A stretch of 59,235 nt of DNA, taken from positions 1 through 59,235 of the forward strand of contig NZ_WBUE01000027.1 in NCBI RefSeq assembly GCF_009026145.1, read 5' to 3'. Of this stretch, positions 51,550 to 59,235 are shown one piece after another. The stretch is from Hyphomicrobium sp. (GTDB lineage: Bacteria > Pseudomonadota > Alphaproteobacteria > Rhizobiales > Hyphomicrobiaceae). A program made the translations under genes and the position numbers. Each line of letters begins with the position of its first letter. The first letter of the stretch is position 1. The notes beneath the pieces were generated by a model. It was not told the DNA's origin and did not search any database. It was given only the letters and a program-made list of their open reading frames with translations.

Positions 51550-52421
51550 TTGCCCACGTTGCCGCCGCCGGAGAACGCAGTGGCCGCGTCGTGCTGTGGC
51601 TCGGCGGCTCGGCCGCGGCGAGCCGCTTCGCCATCGAGGCGGCGATGCTGCTCGGAAAGGCTTTTCAGGCCGAGGTCGAGAGCCTCTACATCGAGGACAA
51701 GCAGCTCTTCGACCTGGCAGACTTCCCGTTTGCGCGCGTTATCGGCGCTTCCGGCGGGGGCTGGCGGCCGCTGCCGCAGACGACGCTCGAGCGCGAGATG
51801 CGCTTTGCCGCCGCGGCGCTGCACCGGCAGGTGGCGGAGGCCGGGCTCGCCGCCAGTGTGCCCTGCCACGCGCGCGTCGTACGCGACGAGCCGCTGCGCG
51901 CGCTCTCCCGCGCCTGCGCCGAGAACGGGCCATGGAACGTCGTCATCGTCGGCGAGCCGCTCGCCCCAGGCGATGAGGCACGCCTGTCGGAGCTGTTCGA
52001 GCGAGTGCGCGACACGACCGGCGCCGTGATCGCCGGGCCATTGGCGCGCCGCACCAGCGGCCCCGTGGTGGCGGTAGTGGAGGAGTTCGAGCGTCTCGGG
52101 CCAATGCTCAAGGCGGCGCAGCGGCTGTCGGCCGTCACCGGCGGCGAGGTCAAGCTGACGCTCGTCGGCGACCGCCGCGACGAGCTCGCCTGGATGGAGG
52201 GCGAGGCGCGCCTCCTGTGCGCCGACGGCGACGATGGCGAGGTGGCCGATTTCGAGAGCGTGCTCGCCGCCAACGACGATCCGGCGCCGCTCGCCGCCGT
52301 GCTGCAGCGGCACAAGCCGGGCTTTGCGCTCGCCCAGTACGGCGGCCGGCTGATCGCGCCCGGCGCCAGCCTGCGCCCGCTCACCGCCGCGCTCGAGTGC
52401 CCGCTGCTCTTGGTGCGCTAG
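51546..52421 (+). CDS. universal-stress-protein-like hypothetical protein
   Basis: 291 residues, start ATG 51546 overlapping the Lon-like gene stop (ATGA). The first half has an alpha/beta pattern with GRVVLWLGGSAAASRFAIEA and VESLYIEDKQLFDLADFPF, which resemble UspA/nucleotide-binding folds. No G-x2-G-x9-G(S/T) ATP motif is clear. The second half has a similar fold (GPVVAVVEEFERLGP...TLVGDRRDEL). Probable partner of the Lon-like ATPase through operon coupling. No named family can be assigned with confidence. Confidence 0.7.
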   Translation: MIAHVAAAGERSGRVVLWLGGSAAASRFAIEAAMLLGKAFQAEVESLYIEDKQLFDLADFPFARVIGASGGGWRPLPQTTLEREMRFAAAALHRQVAEAGLAASVPCHARVVRDEPLRALSRACAENGPWNVVIVGEPLAPGDEARLSELFERVRDTTGAVIAGPLARRTSGPVVAVVEEFERLGPMLKAAQRLSAVTGGEVKLTLVGDRRDELAWMEGEARLLCADGDDGEVADFESVLAANDDPAPLAAVLQRHKPGFALAQYGGRLIAPGASLRPLTAALECPLLLVR

Positions 52422-52675
52422 CGTTTGGACTTTGCCTTTAGTGGATACCGAGCCGGATCGCGGATGATATTGAGGCTCAGGTCCACATCCAGTGCGGGCC
52501 AATAGTAATGGCCTTGCGTTGGCTCTTCGACGTTAAGGACATCCTTCACAGACGCGTCCCTGAACCAGGGAAAGTCATCGAAAGGCAGGAACAGCTCTTC
52601 GGCACCAGCCAGCAGCCACAGGCCATGCTTTGAGATGTGCGTAACTTCAATGTCCGAAGTGATCGCGCCAGGCAT
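52418..52675 (-). CDS. DUF2442 family protein
   Basis: 85 residues from ATG 52675 (MPGAITSDIEVTHIS). The pattern SKHGLWLLAGAEELFLPFDD, FPWFRDASVKDVLNV and HYYWPALDVDLSLNIIRDP is DUF2442. Such proteins are often encoded next to a DUF4160 gene as a toxin-antitoxin-like pair. The start lies inside the 3' end of the frameshifted DUF4160 gene, as in intact pairs. It overlaps the Usp-like gene by four bases, tail to tail. Confidence 0.8.
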   Translation of the reverse strand: MPGAITSDIEVTHISKHGLWLLAGAEELFLPFDDFPWFRDASVKDVLNVEEPTQGHYYWPALDVDLSLNIIRDPARYPLKAKSKR

Positions 52676-52886
52676 TGGCAATCTCCAGACGATGCTCGAC
52701 GATGACCTGCTCACTTTCCCCAGCTGCTTGCGGCTGAGCTTATGCTTGTAAGCAAGTTCAACCTCTGGCTCCAGCCAGAACTTCGCTTCGCCCTCATTGC
52801 ACGTAACGTGAAATATGCATTCTCGGCTCTTCTCGCGAAATGAAGAAGAACCGATAGGGCCCATGGCGGAGTACGGTTGGGCTCAT
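52647..52886 (-). pseudogene. DUF4160 family gene with two compensating frameshifts
   Basis: Start ATG 52886 gives MSPTVLRHGPYRFFFISREE, a good DUF4160 N-terminus; the frame then moves to HVTCNEGEAKFWLEPEVELA and later to ESEQVIVEHRLEIANAWRDH, ending FGH at 52647. One extra base in the A3 run at 52811-52813 and one missing base in the C4 run at 52727-52730 restore a single frame of about 79 residues. Both are homopolymers, so a sequencing error is quite possible. It is partner of the DUF2442 gene. Confidence 0.75.
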
Positions 52887-52918
52887 GCCCTCTTACTCCG
52901 TGTTGTCCCTTGGGCGGC

Positions 52919-55429
<2,511 letters not shown>

Positions 55430-55469
55430 TCAGGCCTCCACGTCTCAACAAAAATATGAATAATTTCCG

Positions 55470-56645
55470 TTAGTTAGAATGTGCTGCGGCACCTTGTGCA
55501 GGCTGCCCCGCAAAAGTGCTCAAGAGCCCCTCTTCCACGCGCCAGAATTGGGCCCTGCCGGCGAGCCGAGAGAAGGCCTCGGCATCCGTTCCCGTCATCC
55601 ATGCCTGCGCCCCGAGGCGCAGGATTTCCTCGAACAGCGCCGCCCGACGCTCGGCATCCAGATGCGCCGTCACCTCGTCGAGCAGCAGGATCGGCGCCGC
55701 CTCCCGGCGGCGCGCCACGAGCTCGGCGTGGGCGAGGACGAGGCCGATCAGTAGCGCCTTCTGCTCGCCAGTCGAGCACAGGCGCGCCGGCATCGCCTTC
55801 GGCGCATGGGCGACGATGAGGTCGCTGCGGTGCGGGCCATCGAGCGTGCGTCCCGCCGCGCGGTCGCGTTCGCGGCCTTCGCGCAGCCGCTGCACGTAGC
55901 TGTCCTCCACCTCCACCGCCGGCATACGCTCCAGATCGGCCTCCAGCGCGCCTTCCAGTGCCAGCCCGGCGGCAGGGAACGGCGAATTGGGATCGCGCGC
56001 CGTGCGCTCGGCCATGATGGCGGCCAGCCCGGCAACCGCCTCGGCGCGTGCCGCCGCGATGGCAACGCCGGTCTCCGCCATGACCAGCTCCAGCCCCTCG
56101 AAGCGCGAAGCCTCGCGTACGCCGTCGGCGAGCAGCCGGTTGCGCTGCTGCATGGCACGCTCGAAGCGCGAAGCCACTGTCCTATAGCCCGGGTCAAAGC
56201 ACAGGATCAGTCGATCGAGAAAGCGCCGACGCTCGGAGCCGGGGCCAGTGAAGAGGCCATCCATCGCCGGCGTCACCCATACCAGCTCGACGTAGTCGGC
56301 CAGCGCGCCGGCGCCCGCCGTCTCGCCGTTGATGCGTACGATGCGGCCCGCACGTTCCGAGACAGCGTCGTCCGCCAGCAGCCCGGTTCCGATATCGACC
56401 GGACCCATGTGCGTGTGCGTGTGCGCAGCCACCGCCCAGCCGCCATCGCCCTCCCCGCGCGCCAGATCCGGATACGCTGCGCGGCGCATGCCCTGGCCCG
56501 GCGCCAGCAGCGACATGGCCTCGAGCAGATTGGTCTTGCCGGCGCCGTTGTCGCCAATCAGCACCTGCGGCTCGGGCCCGACCTCGAGCACCGCGTGCGC
56601 GTAGTTGCGGAAATTGGACAGCGTCAGCCGCTCGACCCAGAGCAT
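55470..56645 (-). CDS. recF: recombination protein RecF
   Basis: 391-residue ABC-like ATPase that helps load RecA at gaps. Walker A LIGDNGAGKTNLLEAM near residue 30, signature-like block STGEQKALLIGLVLAHAE and Walker B ILLLDEVTAHLD. The N-terminal LTLSNFRNYAH is the usual RecF opening. Start ATG 56645; the frame upstream to 56789 is shadow sequence over dnaN's 3' part. Confidence 0.96.
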   Translation of the reverse strand: MLWVERLTLSNFRNYAHAVLEVGPEPQVLIGDNGAGKTNLLEAMSLLAPGQGMRRAAYPDLARGEGDGGWAVAAHTHTHMGPVDIGTGLLADDAVSERAGRIVRINGETAGAGALADYVELVWVTPAMDGLFTGPGSERRRFLDRLILCFDPGYRTVASRFERAMQQRNRLLADGVREASRFEGLELVMAETGVAIAAARAEAVAGLAAIMAERTARDPNSPFPAAGLALEGALEADLERMPAVEVEDSYVQRLREGRERDRAAGRTLDGPHRSDLIVAHAPKAMPARLCSTGEQKALLIGLVLAHAELVARRREAAPILLLDEVTAHLDAERRAALFEEILRLGAQAWMTGTDAEAFSRLAGRAQFWRVEEGLLSTFAGQPAQGAAAHSN

Positions 56646-56695
56646 GGAGTTGTGTTGCGCCTTGTTTAGCGGTGCGCCCGGGCAGTCGACCGCGG

Positions 56696-57814
56696 CTATA
56701 CGCGCATCGGCATCAGCACGTAGAGCGCCGTCTCGTCGCCCGGGTCGTTGACCATGGTGGGCGAGCCCGGATCGGCGAGCTTGAAGCATGCCCGCTCGCC
56801 CTCGAGCTGACCGGCGATGTCGAGCAGGTAGCGAGCATTGAAGCCGATCTCAAGGGGCTGGGCGGTGTACTCGACGCCGATCTCCTCGGTGGCGCTGCCG
56901 CCTTCCGGGTTGTTGACCGACAGCACCAGCCTGTCCGGCTTGATATTCAGCTTCACGGCACGGCCACGCTCCGACGCAATGGTCGACACGCGGTCGACGG
57001 CGCCGATGAACTCGGCATTGGAGACCGTCATCTCCTTGTCGTTCGACTGCGGGATGACGCGGCCGTAGTCGGGAAAGGTGCCGTCGATGAGCTTCGACGT
57101 CAGCGTCACACTGCCGATCTCGAAGCGCACCTTGGCGGGGCTCACCGCCACCTTCACCGCGGCCGAGCTGTCCTCGATCAGGCGGTTGAGCTCGTGCACC
57201 GTCTTGCGTGGAATGATCACGCCCGGCATGCCCTCGGCGCCCTTCGGCAGCGGCAGCTCGACCTGCGCCAGGCGGTGCCCGTCGGTCGCCACCGCGCGCA
57301 GCGTCGCCTTGTTGCCCGACTGCGCGGTGTGGAAATAGATGCCGTTGAGGTAGTAGCGCGTCTCTTCCGTCGAGATGGCGAAGCGCGTCTTGTCGATCAG
57401 CCGCTTCAAATCCTGTGCGCTGAGCTCGAACTCCTGGCCCATGTCGCCGATGCCGATGTCGGGAAAGTCTTCGGCGGGAAGCGTCTGCAGCGCGAAGCGC
57501 GCGTGCCCGGCGGCGAGCGTCAGACGCTCCTTCTCGGCGTCGCGGCGGATGTCGACCTGGCTGCCGTCGGGCAACTTGCGGACGATGTCGTGCAGCATGT
57601 GTGCGGGAACGGTGACGGCCCCCGGGGCGCTGACGTCGGCCGCAACGCCCTCGATCACCTCACGTTCGAGGTCGGTTGCCTTGAACTCGAGCGTAGAGTC
57701 GCGCGCGCGCAAGAGCACGTTCGACAGAATAGGAATGGTGGTGCGCCGCTCGACGACGCTGGTCACGTGGCCGAGTGCCCGCAGGAGTTCGCCACGTTCG
57801 ATCACAAGCCGCAT
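56696..57814 (-). CDS. dnaN: DNA polymerase III beta sliding clamp
   Basis: 372 residues, start ATG 57814 (MRLVIERGELLRALGHVTSV). Three similar clamp domains; typical blocks TIPILSNVLLRA, FPDIGIGDMGQEF, HRLAQVELPLP and the C-terminal ALYVLMPMRV. Forms the ring that holds polymerase to DNA. It lies 50 bases ahead of recF and 326 bases after dnaA. Confidence 0.98.
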   Translation of the reverse strand: MRLVIERGELLRALGHVTSVVERRTTIPILSNVLLRARDSTLEFKATDLEREVIEGVAADVSAPGAVTVPAHMLHDIVRKLPDGSQVDIRRDAEKERLTLAAGHARFALQTLPAEDFPDIGIGDMGQEFELSAQDLKRLIDKTRFAISTEETRYYLNGIYFHTAQSGNKATLRAVATDGHRLAQVELPLPKGAEGMPGVIIPRKTVHELNRLIEDSSAAVKVAVSPAKVRFEIGSVTLTSKLIDGTFPDYGRVIPQSNDKEMTVSNAEFIGAVDRVSTIASERGRAVKLNIKPDRLVLSVNNPEGGSATEEIGVEYTAQPLEIGFNARYLLDIAGQLEGERACFKLADPGSPTMVNDPGDETALYVLMPMRV

Positions 57815-58140
57815 GGAAGCATCCTCGGCGCGTTCTTTGGGGCCAGTTGCCGGAACCGCCCGGCCCTGGTCGAGGTCGCGAAGCGGCCCTTATTGAGAGG
57901 GGAAAGCTCGGCGGGACCAGAGACTGGCGGTCTTTTAACGGATTCGCCCCCGGTCAACATGACCCGATGCGGCGGTTATTTTCAAGAGCCGGCACCCGGC
58001 GGGCTGCGTTTGGCCCATCGCGCGGGCCGTAAAGGCGTCCGCGAACAGCAAAGGAGCGGCGCCGTTTGACGCCGCCCCTCCCCGCTAAGACCCGCCGCGC
58101 TACGCCCAAGCGCGGCGGGCCGTTCCCTACTGGGCGACCG
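57815..58140. other. dnaA-dnaN intergenic space
   Basis: 326 bases without a gene. It contains a GANTC methylation site (GATTC, 57941-57945), a perfect 10-bp palindrome near dnaA (58091-58119), and a TTGAAA (minus strand) that could be a dnaN -35. No clear DnaA box was seen. Confidence 0.6.
58091..58119 (-). terminator. strong hairpin after dnaA
   Basis: CCCGCCGCGC (58091-58100) and GCGCGGCGGG (58110-58119) form a perfect 10-bp stem with a nine-base loop, 21 bases after the dnaA stop. The minus-strand flank after it, TCTTAGCGG, has only a short T-run, so termination may be partial. Confidence 0.55.
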
Positions 58141-59235
58141 TCAATGGCTGAGAAGGCGCTTCAGTTCCTCCAGCTCCTCCTTCAAACGCGGGTTGCCGGA
58201 CAATTCGCCCTCGATCTTGCGGATTGCGTGCAACACCGTCGTATGGTCGCGGTTGCCGAAACGGCGCCCGATCTCCGGCAGCGAGCGCGCCGTGAGCTGC
58301 TTGGCGAGATACATCCCGACCTGGCGCGGCCACACCACCGAGCGATGCCGACGCTGCGATAACAGGTCGCCCTTCGACACCCCGAAGTGACGCGAGATGA
58401 TGCGCAGGATGTCCTCGATCTTGATGCGCCGCGGCTCGAGGCCTTGCACGAGATCGCGTATCACCGTCTCGGCCACGTCGGGCGTGATCGAGGTGCGCAT
58501 GTACTGCCACGTGGCGTAGAGGCGGGTGATGGCGCCTTCGAGCTCGCGCCCGCTCTCCGTCAGCCGCTCGGCGAGCAGCGCCAGGATCTCGCGGCTGAGA
58601 GTGAAGGACGGGTCATTGGCCCGCTTCTCGGCGAGGCGCTTCTCCAGCACCTTGAGCCGCAGCTCGTGGTCGAGCGTGCCGATCTCGGTGACAAGTCCGC
58701 GCTGCAGGCGCGAGCGCATGCGCTCGTTCAGTCGCTCGACGTGGTTGGGTGCGCGGGCCGAAGCCACCACCACCTGGCGCCCACCGTCGAGCAGCGAGTT
58801 GATGATGTGATCGAACTCCTGCTCGGTGCGCTCGCCGTGCATGAACTCCAGATCGTCGATGAGCAGCACGTTGATGCCGCGGAACTTCTCCTTGAAGGCC
58901 AGCGGGTCCTGGCTGCGCAGGGCCTCGACGAACTGGTAGCGGAAGCGCTCGGCCGTCAGGTAGAGCACCTGCGCGTTCGGCGACCGGCGCTTCACCTCCC
59001 AGGCGATGGCATGCAGCAGGTGCGTCTTGCCGAGGCCGACCGCGGAGTGGATGTACAGTGGGTTGAACCCGGGCGCCTCGCCGAGCGCCGTCTCGGCCAC
59101 CTGCGTTGCACCCGCGTGCGCCATGCGGTTCGACGCTCCGACGACGAAGCTCTCAAACGTATAGCGCGGGTCGAGGGGCGAGCCCTCAAAGCCGCCGACG
59201 CTGGTGCGCCCGGCCGGAACCGGAGCGACGAACGT
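58141..59235 (-). CDS. dnaA: chromosomal replication initiator DnaA (5' end outside the window)
   Basis: Partial, about 364 residues present. The frame continues beyond the ATG at 59124 to the window edge ([19 protein letters not shown]), the family's conserved entry to the AAA domain. Walker A is [10 protein letters not shown], Walker [12 protein letters not shown], sensor block in [19 protein letters not shown], and the C-terminal DNA-binding domain ends with [13 protein letters not shown]. The missing part is domain I and the linker. Confidence 0.97.
   Translation of the reverse strand, partial: TFVAPVPAGRTSVGGFEGSPLDPRYTFESFVVGASNRMAHAGATQVAETALGEAPGFNPLYIHSAVGLGKTHLLHAIAWEVKRRSPNAQVLYLTAERFRYQFVEALRSQDPLAFKEKFRGINVLLIDDLEFMHGERTEQEFDHIINSLLDGGRQVVVASARAPNHVERLNERMRSRLQRGLVTEIGTLDHELRLKVLEKRLAEKRANDPSFTLSREILALLAERLTESGRELEGAITRLYATWQYMRTSITPDVAETVIRDLVQGLEPRRIKIEDILRIISRHFGVSKGDLLSQRRHRSVVWPRQVGMYLAKQLTARSLPEIGRRFGNRDHTTVLHAIRKIEGELSGNPRLKEELEELKRLLSH

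Noticed and set aside
57815..58140. Replication origin in the dnaA-dnaN space
   Set aside because: No DnaA-box cluster or AT-rich unwinding segment was visible, and alphaproteobacterial origins usually lie elsewhere.

Overview
The window is GC-rich, densely coding DNA from an alphaproteobacterium, most likely of the order Hyphomicrobiales (Rhizobiales). This rests on a gcrA cell-cycle regulator, an alphaproteobacterial-type two-domain dcd, a long-form PstA, a DUF4175/TIGR02302 protein, mmcB, a RegB/RegA redox pair and a SAM-II riboswitch in front of metZ. The genus cannot be fixed from the sequence alone. No rRNA or tRNA gene, CRISPR array, prophage or insertion sequence was seen.

Layout. 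1-8.3 kb: pbpC, a lipoprotein esterase of the PHB-depolymerase family, an LpxQ-like outer-membrane barrel, a periplasmic ClpP-like protein and a TIGR02302 membrane protein. 8.3-16.7 kb: lysine and arginine synthesis (lysA, argH, dapD, dapE) mixed with a LptM-like lipoprotein, tlpA and small membrane proteins. 16.8-20.6 kb: a metal-related operon on the minus strand (zrgA-like His-rich periplasmic protein, ABC ATPase, MacB/FtsX-type permease, DUF3299 protein) with a DUF2946 protein upstream. 20.6-31 kb: dcd, metZ under a SAM-II riboswitch, apaG flanked by CTAG-bounded palindromes, argE, a cytochrome c, hslO, argF and argD. 31.4-41.5 kb: gcrA, then the full phosphate regulon phoR-pstSCAB-phoU-phoB, with a Pho box at pstS and a divergent ppk2. 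41.4-52.4 kb: a second bifunctional penicillin-binding protein, a YgjP-like metalloprotease, a sco/senC gene next to regB-regA, mmcB, and a Lon-like AAA protein without a protease domain joined to a stress-protein-like gene. 52.4-59.2 kb: a DUF4160/DUF2442 pair with the first member frameshifted, then gyrB, recF, dnaN and the 3' part of dnaA.

How the genes work together. lysA, dapD and dapE serve lysine and meso-diaminopimelate supply for the two penicillin-binding proteins. argH, argE, argF and argD are four arginine steps. The phoR-pst-phoU-phoB block together with ppk2 forms a phosphate sensing, uptake and polyphosphate unit. RegBA with the Sco protein is a redox-control module.

Most of the window is ordinary core genome. 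The less ordinary parts are the repeat elements (three families), the promoter and terminator packed into the argD leader, the SAM-II leader with extra hairpins, two genes broken by homopolymer indels (real decay or sequencing error), the protease-less Lon-like ATPase, and the zrg-like operon. No convincing wholly new system was found.
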